From Bifidobacterium platyrrhinorum (GTDB taxonomy: Bacteria; Actinomycetota; Actinomycetes; Actinomycetales; Bifidobacteriaceae): a stretch of 64,000 nucleotides of DNA. This document shows positions 26,930-36,364 of this stretch, piece after piece; the stretch's first letter is position 1, and each line of letters begins with the position of its first letter. Both the position numbers and the translations under genes were made by a program. The stretch is taken from NCBI RefSeq assembly GCF_010667645.1, contig NZ_WHZV01000006.1, positions 1-64,000 of the forward strand, in the 5' to 3' direction. A model generated the notes under the pieces. The model did no database searches, was not told the DNA's origin, and saw only the letters and a list, made by a program, of their open reading frames with translations.

Positions 26930-28442
26930 GCTTGTCACCACCCTTGCCCATGGCCGCCGCCATGATTTCCTCCTGTGTCGTGTCCTGCGTCTTCAGCTCC
27001 GCGGTAAGGCGGCCGCGGGCCATGACGTAGATGCGGTCGCTCATCTCGAGCAGCTCCGGCATGTCGGAGGAGATGAGCAGCACGGCCAGTCCCTGTTCGA
27101 CGAGCTTCGCGATGAGCTCGTGGATCTCGGTCTTGGTGCCGACGTCGATGCCGTGGGTCGGCTCGTCGAGGATGAGCACGCGCGGCCCGCGGGCGAGCCA
27201 GCGGCCGAGCGCGACCTTCTGGCGGTTGCCGCCGGACAGCGAGGAGACCAGATCGGTCAGCGAGGCCTTGATGGCCAGCGAATCGTGCTGCTCCTGCGCG
27301 GTCTGGCGTTCCTTCTTCGCGGAGCGGAACCCGAAGTGCGAGAGGGTCTTGAGGTTCGGCAGGCAGATGTTGTCGCCCACGCCCATCTGCATGACCACGC
27401 CTTCGCTGTCTCGGTTCTCGGGGCAGTAGATGACGCTCTGCTTGACCATCTGCGCGGTGGTCACGCGCGGCACCTTCTTGCCTTCCACGTAGACGTCGCC
27501 GTGCAGCGGCTTGATCATGCCGAACACGGCCTGCACGAGTTCGGAGCGGCCGGCGCCGACCAGGCCCGCGAGGCCGACGACCTCGCCGTGGTGCACGTTG
27601 AGGGAGATGCCTTCGAACAGGCCGGGGGAGCTGACGTTCTCGACGCGCAGCGCCTCCTTGCCCACGGTGGTCTTCGGCGCGGTGGTGCGTTCGCTGACCG
27701 GGTGGCCGACCATCTGGGCGATGATCTCGTCGTCGGTGATGTCGCCGATCGGGCAGGTGCGCACGTGCGTGCCGTCGCGCATGATGGTGACGGTGTCCAC
27801 GAGCGGCCTGATCTCCTCCATGCGGTGGGAGATCCACACGACGGTGGTGCCCTTGGCGCGCACGTCGCGCACGGCCTTGTACAGGAGGTTCGCCTCGCGG
27901 CTGGTGAGCGCGGAGGTCGGCTCGTCGAGGATGAGGAGCTTGAGGTCGGTGGTGAGCGCTCGCGCGATCTCCACGTATTCGGCCTCGGCGACGGACAGGT
28001 CGCCCACCTTGGTGCGGGCGTCGATCTCGAAGCCGAGCTTGTCGAGGATGGCCTGGGCGTCGGCGCGCATCTTCTCGCGGTCGAGCCTGCCGGACTTCAT
28101 CGGGTAGCGGCCGGTGTAGATGTTCTCCGCCACGGACAGGTGCGGGAACAGGTTCGGATCCTGGTAGACGGCCGTCACGCCGTGGTCCTTCGCGGCCTTG
28201 GTGTCGGCGTAGAGCACCGGCGTGCCGTCCAGCACGAGCTGGCCGGAATCCTGGTGGATCAGGCCGGTGATCGTCTTGATGAGCGTCGATTTGCCGGCGC
28301 CGTTCTCGCCCACGAGGGCGTGGATCTCACCGGGCATGAGATCGAACGAAATGTCGTTCAGGGCGTGCGTGCCACCGAACGACTTCGTGATATGTTCGAT
28401 GCGCAAACGCGGCACAGTCGTTTTGTCGTCGACCGCTTCCAT
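26919..28442 (-). CDS. CUT2 sugar ABC transporter ATPase (two nucleotide-binding domains)
   Basis: A 507-residue ATPase with two fused ABC domains, the form typical of RbsA/RhaT/LsrA. Domain 1 has an intact Walker A (GENGAGKST) and Walker B (LLILDEPTSAL). Domain 2 has a degenerate Walker A (GLVGAGRSE), the signature LSGGNRQKVALGRWL and Walker B ending LDEPTHG; one weak site is normal for this class. ATG 28442 was chosen because AAAGGA lies nine bases upstream. It is the first gene of the operon; the promoter with the C10 spacer tract and LacI-type operator lies about 400 bp upstream, so the leader is long. Confidence 0.94.
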   Translation of the reverse strand: MEAVDDKTTVPRLRIEHITKSFGGTHALNDISFDLMPGEIHALVGENGAGKSTLIKTITGLIHQDSGQLVLDGTPVLYADTKAAKDHGVTAVYQDPNLFPHLSVAENIYTGRYPMKSGRLDREKMRADAQAILDKLGFEIDARTKVGDLSVAEAEYVEIARALTTDLKLLILDEPTSALTSREANLLYKAVRDVRAKGTTVVWISHRMEEIRPLVDTVTIMRDGTHVRTCPIGDITDDEIIAQMVGHPVSERTTAPKTTVGKEALRVENVSSPGLFEGISLNVHHGEVVGLAGLVGAGRSELVQAVFGMIKPLHGDVYVEGKKVPRVTTAQMVKQSVIYCPENRDSEGVVMQMGVGDNICLPNLKTLSHFGFRSAKKERQTAQEQHDSLAIKASLTDLVSSLSGGNRQKVALGRWLARGPRVLILDEPTHGIDVGTKTEIHELIAKLVEQGLAVLLISSDMPELLEMSDRIYVMARGRLTAELKTQDTTQEEIMAAAMGKGGDKHVK

Positions 28443-28831
28443 CACATTGCATCCTTTCGATACAGTCATGGCTTCCCGGGTGCGCAACGTTGCCGGCATC
28501 CGGAACGCCGGGCGGTTCATCCGCGCGGAACGCCGGGCCTCGTCGGCGAGGTGCGTTCCACGGGCGTCGCCGCGGTCCAATCATTTCCCGTCATCGTCAT
28601 CGCGACGGAACAGATGGTGGTCGTCCCTCCTCTCATAGGGCAAAGCTTCGCCTCACCCTCTTGCCCCGCCGATCAACGGGACGCAGGTGTGAATGCGACA
28701 GACGCTGTTGTTGTACGTGTGTTATGCACGTGTGTGCGCATGTATGGCGGATACGGTCAGCCCGAAGAATCCTCCATGATTCCCTCCTTTTGTGCCGATT
28801 CGTCCACGAATCTCACAATCCCTCTGTGCGA

Positions 28832-28846
28832 TAATCGTTTCGATTA
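28832..28846 (-). promoter_or_regulatory. LacI-type operator of the CUT2 operon
   Basis: TAATCGTTTCGATTA is a perfect dyad of 15 bases. The same 13-base core (AATCGTTTCGATT) occurs twice in front of the GH172-locus binding protein (42526-42538 and 42620-42632). It begins 13 bases downstream of the proposed -10 box, so a bound repressor would block initiation or early elongation. Confidence 0.75.
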
Positions 28847-28859
28847 CCTCACACCGCAG

Positions 28860-28889
28860 AGAGTACCCCCCCCCCGGTTTGTTTGTCAA
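28860..28889 (-). promoter_or_regulatory. CUT2 operon promoter with a G10 tract in its spacer
   Basis: On the minus strand, TTGACA (28884-28889) is a perfect -35 box and TACTCT (28860-28865) a four-of-six -10 box, separated by 18 bases. Ten of these 18 bases are a run of G (C10 on the plus strand, 28866-28875). Slippage by one base would change the spacer to 17 or 19. The operator at 28832-28846 lies just downstream. No other promoter as good was seen before the ATPase gene. Confidence 0.6.
28866..28875. repeat. Homopolymer C10
   Basis: Ten consecutive C (plus strand) inside the promoter spacer of the CUT2 operon. It is one of only three such tracts noticed in the window, all at sugar-uptake loci. 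Confidence 0.9.
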
Positions 28890-29053
28890 GTATTAAGTGT
28901 GTTCGTGTTAACCCTAACAAGCTCGTTATCAAGCCAATCCTCGAGACGCCTTGTCCCGCCTTGCATCGACCGGCGCAATGCACGCCAATCGCACAGCACC
29001 TCCCGGAAACCGCACAGGGAGGAGTACTTCGCACATCATAAACGGACGGCATC

Positions 29054-29108
29054 GATCACCATTGATCACGGGTCGGTCACCACCGATCACGGATCGATCA
29101 CGAGTCAC
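29054..29108. repeat. GATCAC repeats at helical-turn spacing
   Basis: GATCAC or close variants start at 29054, 29064, 29075, 29085, 29096 and 29103. Most are 10-11 bases apart, i.e. on the same face of the helix. The array ends 140 bp before the carbonic anhydrase start and could be a regulatory array. The rest of 28890-29248 shows no gene. Confidence 0.6.
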
Positions 29109-29248
29109 GCATCCGCACGGCGTGCGTCCTCCGCCATCACCATCCCGCCGGCCCCTACTATGGAACCGGACCGAAACGCACCGGAACACGCCGAACCGGC
29201 ACGCCGGCACGGCGCACCAGAGAAAACCCGTCAGCAAGGAGACCCGAC

Positions 29249-29974
29249 ATGCCCGAACCGTTCGAGAACGCATTCGCCAGCGAGGCATACGAATCCCACG
29301 AATCCAAGGCGAACGCCGCGTGGAGCCGACTGCTGCAGGGCAACCGCCGCTTCGCTTCAGGCACGGCCGAGCACCCGTGGCAGGACCGCGAGACGCGCGA
29401 ACGCCTCCTCGACGGCCAGCACCCGGACGCGGTCGTGCTCTCCTGCTCCGATTCGCGCGTGCCGCCGGAGATCATCTTCGACCAGGGCCTCGGCGACCTG
29501 TTCGACGTGCGCACCGCCGGCGAGGTGCTCGACGACGCGGTCATCGCCTCGATCGAATACGCGGTCGAACATCTGGAGGTGAGCCTCATCGTCGTGCTCG
29601 GGCACGAGGGCTGCGGCGCGGTGAAGGCCGCCGTGGACGGCGTGGCCGAGCTCGCCACCCGCTTCGACGACTGCGACTGCTTCGACGTGCCGGAAGGCGC
29701 CGCGCGCGACGAGGCGCACGCCGACCATCTGGAGGCGCTGCTCGCCGCGCAGGATTCGCCGATCGTGCGCGAGGTGGGCGCGTCGGTCGCGCAGGCGATG
29801 GACGCCGACCTGGAGGACGCCGCCGACTTCGAGCGCGCGCACGTGGCCCGCACCATCGAACTGCTCGTCGACGGCAGCGAGACGATCCGCCTCGCGCTGG
29901 CCGAGGGCCGCCTGATGATCGCCGGCGCCCGCTACGTGATGCACGACGGCCTGGTCGAGGTGCTGTCGTTCTGA
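29249..29974 (+). CDS. Beta-class carbonic anhydrase
   Basis: A 241-residue zinc enzyme that interconverts carbon dioxide and bicarbonate. Zinc ligands are Cys66 (in CSDSR, with the Asp68/Arg70 dyad), His119 and Cys122 (in HEGCG). An acidic insertion follows at about residues 135-160 (FDDCDCFDVPEGAARDEAHADH). The start has AAGGAGA at six bases. The likely role is to supply bicarbonate for phosphoenolpyruvate carboxylase and biosynthetic carboxylases, as bifidobacteria depend on carbon dioxide. It is upstream of the FHA-ABC gene by 133 bp but need not be co-transcribed. Confidence 0.95.
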   Translation: MPEPFENAFASEAYESHESKANAAWSRLLQGNRRFASGTAEHPWQDRETRERLLDGQHPDAVVLSCSDSRVPPEIIFDQGLGDLFDVRTAGEVLDDAVIASIEYAVEHLEVSLIVVLGHEGCGAVKAAVDGVAELATRFDDCDCFDVPEGAARDEAHADHLEALLAAQDSPIVREVGASVAQAMDADLEDAADFERAHVARTIELLVDGSETIRLALAEGRLMIAGARYVMHDGLVEVLSF

Positions 29975-30107
29975 CACCCGCCGCGGGACGCCGAGGCGCG
30001 CACCCCATGTCACCCGAGGCGCGCCGCCGCCCGGAACGCGCCATGCGGGGGACATGCCGCGGTGGTAGACATGGAAGGCAGAGAAGCACGACAGAGAGAA
30101 GTCCATC

Positions 30108-32789
30108 ATGATGCTGCCCACCCTCACCGTCTACATCGGGTCGACCGGCCATGTCGTCGATCCCACGCGACCCTCCGTCATCGGCCGCGCCGCCGACTGC
30201 GACCTGGTGGTGCGCGACCCGCACGTCTCGCACCACCACGCCCGCTTCACGCCCACCGCCGACGGCTGGCTGCTCGAGGACATGGGCAGCGCGAACGGCC
30301 TGACCGTCAACGGCGTGCGCGTCACGCAGGTGCTGCTCGCCAACACGACCACGGTGATGCTCGCGGAGGGCGTGCCCATCATCTGCATGATCGCGGCGCC
30401 CGCACCGGCCACCCCGGCCGTGAAGGTGCCGGGTGCGGCCCCGGCCGTTCCGGCGCGTCCGGCGACGACGCCCCGCCCGGCCATGCCCGCACCCGCGCGT
30501 CCCGCCCCGGCCTCGACCACGCCCAAGGTCCCGGCCCAGACCGCATCCACGCCCCTGCCCCCGGCACCGTCCGTCCCCTCCCGCCAACCCGCGCAGCCGC
30601 CGCAGACGGGAATCCCGGCACCGGCGAATCCCCCGACGAACACGGCGTTCCCCAACATCGCGAAATCACTGCCGAACACCGTGGCGAACACCACGACCAC
30701 GAGTCCGGTGCCGGCAGCGAACACCGCGCCGGCCCCCGCCGCACCCGCCTCGCAGCAGACCGGGTTCGCCGGCACGGTGATGGCCGGCAGCACGCAGGCG
30801 CAACGTCTCGCCTCCCAGCTCGCCCCGCAGCGCGTGCTCGGCAACTTCGACCCGACCCGCGACCGCAGCGGCGTCATCGGCCGCGATCCGTCGAGCCTCA
30901 TCCGCATCAACGACTTCCTCGTCTCCCGCAAGCACTGCTCGCTGGAGGCCACGCCGAACGGCATCCTCCTGACCGACCTCGATTCGGCGAACGGCACGTA
31001 CGTCAACGGCCGCCGCGTCGCGAAGGTGTGGCTCGAGGAGGCCGACGTCGTCACGGTCGGCAACACCGACCTGACCGTCGCCGACGGCGTGCTGCAGGCC
31101 CGCGAGCCGATCGCCGGCACCGACGCGGTCATCGCGGAGAACATCGGGCTGACCGTCGGCAAGGGCGTGCGCCTGCTCGACGGCATCGACGCCGTGTTCG
31201 CCAAGGGCACGCTCACCGCCGTCATCGGACCGTCCGGCGCCGGAAAATCGACCTTCACCTCCATCGTGGCGGGACTCAACTCGCCCACGGAAGGCCATGT
31301 GCTGTTCGACGGCTACGACGTGCACCAGAACATCGAACTGCTGCGCAGCCGCATCGGTTTCGTGCCGCAGGACGACGTCGTGCACCGCAAGCTCACCGTC
31401 GACGCGGCGCTCGAATACGCCGCGAAGCTGCGTCTGCCCGGATCGTCGAAGGCGGAACGCGCGCAGATCATCGACGACGTGCTCGACGAGCTGGAACTCA
31501 CGTCGCGCCGGCACAACCGCATCGACCGGCTCTCCGGCGGCCAGCGCAAACGCGTGTCCACCGCCATCGAGCTGCTCACCGGGCCGGAACTGCTCATCCT
31601 CGACGAACCGACCTCCGGACTCGACCCGGCGCTCGACCTGACCGTCATGACGATGCTGCGCAAGCTCGCCGACAAGGGGCGCGTGGTGCTCGTCGTGACG
31701 CACTCGCTCTCGTACATCGACAAACTGTGCGACAACGTGCTCATGCTCGCGCCCGGCGGCCACCCCGCGTTCTTCGGCACCATCAAGGAGATGCACCAGG
31801 CGTTCGGCGACAAGGACTGGGCGGACATCTTCAAGGAGGTGGCCGAAACGCCCACGCAGGTGTATTCGGTGACCGACTCGCACCTGCGCACCATGGAGGC
31901 GAAGGCGAAGGTCCGGCCGAAACCGAACCACGAGAAACCGGTGAAGGTGTTCCGCTTCCGCCAGATGCTCACGCTGGTCATGCGCCAGCTGCATCTCATC
32001 GTCGCCGATCCCGGGTTGCTCGTCTTCCTGCTGTTGCTGCCGCTGCTGCTCGGGCTGCTTTCGCTCGTCGTGCCGGGATCGCACGGATTGGGGGAGCCGG
32101 ACTTCAAGGACGCGGCCACCGAGCCGAGCCAGCTGCTCGCGCTCGTGATTCTCGGCGCGTGCTTCATGGGATCGGCGCTCTCCGTGCGCGACATCGTCTC
32201 CGAACGCGCGATTTACGACCGCGAGCGCGCGGTGGGCCTGTCTCCGAGTTCGTACACCGCGTCGAAGCTCATCGTGATGGGGTTGCAGACGCTGCTGCAG
32301 GCGGCGATCCTCACGGCGGCGGTGAGCGTGGGTAAGCCACGTCCGGAAAGCGGTGTGATCACCGATTCGGGCGTGCCCGAGCTGGTGCTTGTGGTGTGGC
32401 TGACCGCGTGGGCGTCCGCGATGCTCGGCGAGGTGGGGTCCGCGCTGGTCAAGTCCGGCGAGCAGACGATGCCGCTGCTGGTGATCCTCGTGATGGCGCA
32501 GCTCGTGTTCTCCGGAGGCATGATCCCTGTGACCGACCGTGACGGGCTCGAGCAGGCGTCGATGATCTTCCCGGGGCGTTGGGGCTTCTCGGCCGCCGCC
32601 GCGGACATCGGACTCAACAAGCTGCTCTACGGGCCGACCAAGGTGCCGACCTTCAAGAAGGACGACCTGTGGAAGAACACGCCCGACCAGTTCTGGTTCG
32701 ACATCGCCGTGCTCGTGGTGATGGTCGTCGTGTTCACGCTCGTGCTGCGCGTGTGCGTGAGCAACTTCGTCGCGAAACGACGGAAGTAG
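30108..32789 (+). CDS. FHA-domain ABC transporter (Rv1747-like half transporter)
   Basis: An 893-residue fusion. FHA domain 1 at about residues 20-75 (VIGRAADCDLVV, SHHHARF, SANGLTVNG) is joined by an Ala/Pro/Thr-rich linker (about 95-240) to FHA domain 2 at about 250-315 (IGRDPSSLIRI, SRKHCSLE, SANGTYVNG). The ABC domain follows, with Walker A GPSGAGKST at about 375-383, signature LSGGQRKRVS near 474 and Walker B LLILDEPTSGLDP. A C-terminal ABC-2 membrane domain has about six helices. FHA domains bind phosphothreonine, so Ser/Thr kinases probably regulate it. Mycobacterial Rv1747 has this layout; the cargo is unknown. It could begin at ATG 30108 or 30111. Confidence 0.92.
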   Translation: MMLPTLTVYIGSTGHVVDPTRPSVIGRAADCDLVVRDPHVSHHHARFTPTADGWLLEDMGSANGLTVNGVRVTQVLLANTTTVMLAEGVPIICMIAAPAPATPAVKVPGAAPAVPARPATTPRPAMPAPARPAPASTTPKVPAQTASTPLPPAPSVPSRQPAQPPQTGIPAPANPPTNTAFPNIAKSLPNTVANTTTTSPVPAANTAPAPAAPASQQTGFAGTVMAGSTQAQRLASQLAPQRVLGNFDPTRDRSGVIGRDPSSLIRINDFLVSRKHCSLEATPNGILLTDLDSANGTYVNGRRVAKVWLEEADVVTVGNTDLTVADGVLQAREPIAGTDAVIAENIGLTVGKGVRLLDGIDAVFAKGTLTAVIGPSGAGKSTFTSIVAGLNSPTEGHVLFDGYDVHQNIELLRSRIGFVPQDDVVHRKLTVDAALEYAAKLRLPGSSKAERAQIIDDVLDELELTSRRHNRIDRLSGGQRKRVSTAIELLTGPELLILDEPTSGLDPALDLTVMTMLRKLADKGRVVLVVTHSLSYIDKLCDNVLMLAPGGHPAFFGTIKEMHQAFGDKDWADIFKEVAETPTQVYSVTDSHLRTMEAKAKVRPKPNHEKPVKVFRFRQMLTLVMRQLHLIVADPGLLVFLLLLPLLLGLLSLVVPGSHGLGEPDFKDAATEPSQLLALVILGACFMGSALSVRDIVSERAIYDRERAVGLSPSSYTASKLIVMGLQTLLQAAILTAAVSVGKPRPESGVITDSGVPELVLVVWLTAWASAMLGEVGSALVKSGEQTMPLLVILVMAQLVFSGGMIPVTDRDGLEQASMIFPGRWGFSAAAADIGLNKLLYGPTKVPTFKKDDLWKNTPDQFWFDIAVLVVMVVVFTLVLRVCVSNFVAKRRK

Positions 32790-32854
32790 GGGAGTGTGGG
32801 CGGTTTCCGCACGCGGTGGCGTGCGCGGAAACCACCGGTTGTGGGCTTGTATGC

Positions 32855-33375
32855 CCTTGTATGCCCTCGCATGCCCTCGCATGCCTCGTTGCGGCGCACT
32901 CATTGAGAAGCAACCATGTTCCATGGCCGAACCGTGCTACGGGAGAACGCGTGATCGGTATGGGAGCGCATGTGTTTCCGCCACGATCACGCACGAAACC
33001 ACCTGCAGAAGCCCCTCCTATCGCACTCAACTGAGGAATTGCCGGTGATGCTCGGGCCGGGCTCTGTGTCGGCGCCGCGCATTGTCGCACTCAACTACGG
33101 AATCGCTGCAACCTGCATTGAGTGCGCGAAATCCCCTCTCCCTCATCTATCTTTGCCCCGATTTCGCGATTGAGGGAGAACACGATTCGTCCCTCAACCG
33201 TGACGATACGTGAATCACCGTTGAGGGATATAGCCATCGACAACGAAATCGTTGGAAAATGGCGCATTTCGATGACGGTCCGCTGCCGCCTGGTGTCAGA
33301 CCAAAGGATCGCCCTCTCCCTCAATTCGAAAACTCGGTCTCGGGCGCATTGAGGGAGAAGCCATCCTCCTCTTCT
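32855..33375. repeat. Intergenic repeats: 10-bp tandem and TTGAGGGA family
   Basis: At 32850-32890 a ten-base unit (TATGCCCTYG/CATGCCCTCG) is repeated four times. From 33030 to 33370 CACTCAAC, ATTGAGGGAGA and CCCTCAA-type words recur in both orientations (about 33018, 33090, 33117, 33170, 33203, 33222, 33320, 33348). No gene is supported in the 590-bp gap. Confidence 0.6.
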
Positions 33376-33381
33376 CTCATC

Positions 33382-34386
33382 TCAACGGACCTTGCGACGG
33401 GAATCCGCGAGCGCTTCGACCGGCGTCGCGACCGGACGGAACATGAAATCGGCCCCGCGCAGCATCAGATGCCTTGCCACGATGAACGCGAACTCCGCCC
33501 GGGAGGATTCCGTCCGGAGCGTATCGGCCGTAATAGTGACGACCGTCCAACCGTGGTTGCCCAGTTTGGTGCGTTTCTCCTGGTCGCGCCGCCACTGCGT
33601 CTTGTCCGTGCGATGATGATCACCGTCATATTCGACTGCAACACGGTATTCGGGCCAGGCCAGATCAAGCGTCATCGGCGAACCGGAACGGAAGAACGCA
33701 TCGCGCACGGCATGATTCGTCGTCGGGAACGGTATCCCGTGACGGCATAGCGCGAGCCGGGTCGCCGTCTCCCATGGCGAGTCCACGTCCGGCATGACCA
33801 GCGCCGCGGCGCGGGCGCACGCCAGCTTGCCTTTGAACTTGGGCAGACCGGATACGAATCCGACGAGATCCTCGCGAATCGCGGTTCCGTCCCGACCTTT
33901 CGCCACGGCGGGACGATCGGCGGTGGCGGAGACGATGGAATCCCCGAGCGCGATCAACGATTCCAGCGGCAGGTGCACGGCGAGCTGGGCCCAGGTGTGA
34001 CGGAGGTCCAACGCGTATACGTTTCCCGCGATGCACACGTTCTCGCCCTGGGGGAGCGCGCTCCACACGTGCGGGGACAATGCGCCGCGCGGATGATGCG
34101 CCGGGCGCCGGGCGATGCGGCGCGTCTTGCGACTGGACACGACATGCAGCGACGACATGTCGAGATCACAATCCGCGGGCAGGGGAATGGACTGCAACGC
34201 CAGCGAGGTGACCATCCCGAACATCAACCGGCGTCCGGACGCCCGCACCTCCGCGGCGCACCGCGCGATGGTGTCGCGTCGCAGCTGGGCCAGCCCCTGC
34301 CGCATGGAGACCTGGGCCGCCGCGCCCGTGCGGGACCGGATGAAGTCATCCATGGCGGCCGCATCATCATCGATCGATCCGTTCAT
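33382..34386 (-). CDS. DUF559-type endonuclease-fold protein
   Basis: A 334-residue protein. The C-terminal ~110 residues match the DUF559 endonuclease-like fold: MTLDLAWPEYRVAVEYDGDHHRTDKTQWRRDQEKRTKLGNHGW, with the acidic/YDGDHH core of very-short-patch-repair-like nucleases. The N-terminal part, with HHPRGALSPHVWS and DLRHTWAQLAVHLPLESLIALGDS, is the usual actinobacterial companion region resembling a toxin-antitoxin AbiEi-like module. Role unknown; DNA cleavage is unproven. The start is uncertain, ATG 34386 being the first methionine before conserved sequence. It is divergent from the acetyltransferase gene and no methylase is nearby. Confidence 0.78.
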   Translation of the reverse strand: MNGSIDDDAAAMDDFIRSRTGAAAQVSMRQGLAQLRRDTIARCAAEVRASGRRLMFGMVTSLALQSIPLPADCDLDMSSLHVVSSRKTRRIARRPAHHPRGALSPHVWSALPQGENVCIAGNVYALDLRHTWAQLAVHLPLESLIALGDSIVSATADRPAVAKGRDGTAIREDLVGFVSGLPKFKGKLACARAAALVMPDVDSPWETATRLALCRHGIPFPTTNHAVRDAFFRSGSPMTLDLAWPEYRVAVEYDGDHHRTDKTQWRRDQEKRTKLGNHGWTVVTITADTLRTESSRAEFAFIVARHLMLRGADFMFRPVATPVEALADSRRKVR

Positions 34387-34562
34387 GCCCGCACCGTACC
34401 GTCGCCGCACACGGCGACGCAACCGGTACGGGCAATGTGTACAGAACTCCAGGGATATCCACAGGCGCGGCCGCCATCCACCGATGTCATGCATGAACGT
34501 CAAGACCATATGAGACCGCATAGGATTGGAGAATCCGATGATTCCAACGAAGGAGCAACGCC

Positions 34563-35177
34563 ATGACCGTTCCGCAGCGGGTGCTTGATCTCATGCATTC
34601 CCCGGGCATCTACTTCTGTGACGACCCGGAGATGGAGGCCGCGCAGAAGGAGCAGCTCAACCTGCTCTACGACTTCAATGCCACACGCCCCGGCGACCCG
34701 AAGCGCCGTGAAATCGGCGAGCGCTTGTTCGCCGAATATGGCGAAGGCGTATACCTCGAACCGCCCGTGCACGCCAACTGGGGGTGCAGCACGCATTTCG
34801 GCGCGCACTCCTACGCGAACTTCAATCTCACGCTCGTGGACGACGGAGAGATCTTCATCGGCGAGTACACGATGATCGGCCCGAACGTCACGCTCGTGAC
34901 CACCGGCCACCCGATCCGCCCCGACCTGCGCGAACGCGTCGCGCAGTTCTCGGAACCGATCCATATCGGCCGCAACGTGTGGATCGGCGCGAACGTGACG
35001 GTGCTGCCGGGAGTCACGATCGGCGACAACGCGGTCATCGGCGCGTGCAGTCTCGTCACGAAGGATGTGCCCGCGAACAGCGTGGCGGTCGGCGCTCCCG
35101 CCCGCGTCATCCGCGAAATCAACGAGCACGACCGTGAATACTACTGGCGGGACAGGCGTATTCCGGACGATATCTGA
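34563..35177 (+). CDS. Maltose/galactoside-type O-acetyltransferase
   Basis: A 204-residue acetyl-CoA-dependent O-acetyltransferase of the LacA/Maa/NodL group. An N-terminal helical Mac domain (residues about 1-60) is followed by left-handed beta-helix hexapeptide repeats (IGEYTMIGPNVTLVTTGHP, IHIGRNVWIGANVTVLPGVTIGDNAVIGA, then PARVI). The histidine in TTGHP is the catalytic base of the family. It probably acetylates a sugar hydroxyl in the cytoplasm; the acceptor is unknown. It has a good ribosome site (AAGGAG, eight bases). It is a single gene. Confidence 0.93.
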   Translation: MTVPQRVLDLMHSPGIYFCDDPEMEAAQKEQLNLLYDFNATRPGDPKRREIGERLFAEYGEGVYLEPPVHANWGCSTHFGAHSYANFNLTLVDDGEIFIGEYTMIGPNVTLVTTGHPIRPDLRERVAQFSEPIHIGRNVWIGANVTVLPGVTIGDNAVIGACSLVTKDVPANSVAVGAPARVIREINEHDREYYWRDRRIPDDI

Positions 35178-35326
35178 ACGTCATACGCCGAGCCACAACG
35201 TACCCGCGTTCATTGAATGTTCATGTGGGGGAGCGGTCGCACGCGTCATACGGTCGTACCGTGGAAAAGGGACGCAACGGCGCGGCGCGGAAGCGCGGCG
35301 GCAATGGACGATGGTGAGGGATGCGG

Positions 35327-36340
35327 ATGAACGGTTCACGCGACGAGGCGCAGATCCCCTTCGACCAGGGTCTTTCGAACGGGGAGTCTTGGGATGGCGC
35401 ATCATCCGGTATGACCAGCGCGTATGCCGGCGACACGGACGGCGTCATGAACGGTGTCGCAGATCCTGCCGATGCGCGCGGCGCGCGCGGCGACGGCTCG
35501 GCCGACGTCACGGATCCGACCGGCACATCTGGAACCGGGGAAACGACCACAGTGACCACGACCACGATAGATACGGCGAAGCCGGACCCGGAAGCCACAC
35601 CTGCGCCGGAAGCCACACCCGCAACGGACGCCGCGACCGATACGGCGACCGCGGCCCACCACGCCGCGGCCAAGACGTCGGTACCGTTCCAAATCGCACA
35701 GAACGACCCTGTCCCCATCCGCATCCTGAAGCGCGTCGGATACGTCGCCTTCACCATCGTCAAGGGGATCGGCATCGCGTTGATGGCGATCCTGGGGTAT
35801 CCGCTCGCGCTGATGGCGGTCATGCTTCCTTTCATGCTGCCGTTCATGATGTCGGACACCAACGGCAGTTACGACGCGAACGCGATGGATCTCCGACTGG
35901 GTGTCGCGGTGCTGTATCTCGTCGCGGGGCTGATCGTCATCATCGTGACGATGGTCCGGCGGCGACGCAACGGCACGTCGGGCAAGATCATCCTCGCCAT
36001 GGTCCTCGCCGTGGTCGCGTTCGGCTATGGCGCGGTCAACACGGCTTCGTACGCGACGGCGATCATCGCGGGGCCGAAGACGATGGCGGTGGACCGGCCG
36101 ACGGTGACGCGCGAAACGAAATCGAGCGATGACGGCGATTATCAGGTGTGCGCGTGGAGGTTCACGCGGGACCTGTCGTTCGACGCGGGATCATGCGAGG
36201 ACGACGGCAGCGTCAGCACGAACAACCGCATCGCGCAGGACCTGCTGCGCACGCATTCCGACCACGTGGTGCTGCGTTACTACGACACGATCTCCGGCCC
36301 CATCTACGTGGGTCTCGAGGACGACCCGAACTATTCGTGA
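35327..36340 (+). CDS. Hypothetical membrane protein with disordered N terminus
   Basis: A 337-residue protein. The first ~125 residues are low in complexity (Asp, Thr, Ala, Pro, with TTTVTTTT and ATPAPEATPATD runs) and probably disordered. Three hydrophobic stretches follow: about residues 140-180, 193-211 and 222-245. The C-terminal ~90 residues are soluble, probably extracytoplasmic, with two cysteines (in YQVCAWRF and AGSCEDDG) that could form a disulfide. I recognise no family. ATG 35327 is preferred over ATG 35321 because GGTGAGGG ends six bases before it. It is convergent with the ATPase gene 24 bases later. Confidence 0.7.
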   Translation: MNGSRDEAQIPFDQGLSNGESWDGASSGMTSAYAGDTDGVMNGVADPADARGARGDGSADVTDPTGTSGTGETTTVTTTTIDTAKPDPEATPAPEATPATDAATDTATAAHHAAAKTSVPFQIAQNDPVPIRILKRVGYVAFTIVKGIGIALMAILGYPLALMAVMLPFMLPFMMSDTNGSYDANAMDLRLGVAVLYLVAGLIVIIVTMVRRRRNGTSGKIILAMVLAVVAFGYGAVNTASYATAIIAGPKTMAVDRPTVTRETKSSDDGDYQVCAWRFTRDLSFDAGSCEDDGSVSTNNRIAQDLLRTHSDHVVLRYYDTISGPIYVGLEDDPNYS

Positions 36341-36364
36341 CGAAGCGGCCCGTGCGCCGAAACG

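Noticed and set aside
28443..28800. Small ORFs in the long leader of the CUT2 operon
   Set aside because: None has a convincing ribosome site or recognisable protein; the region is treated as leader sequence.
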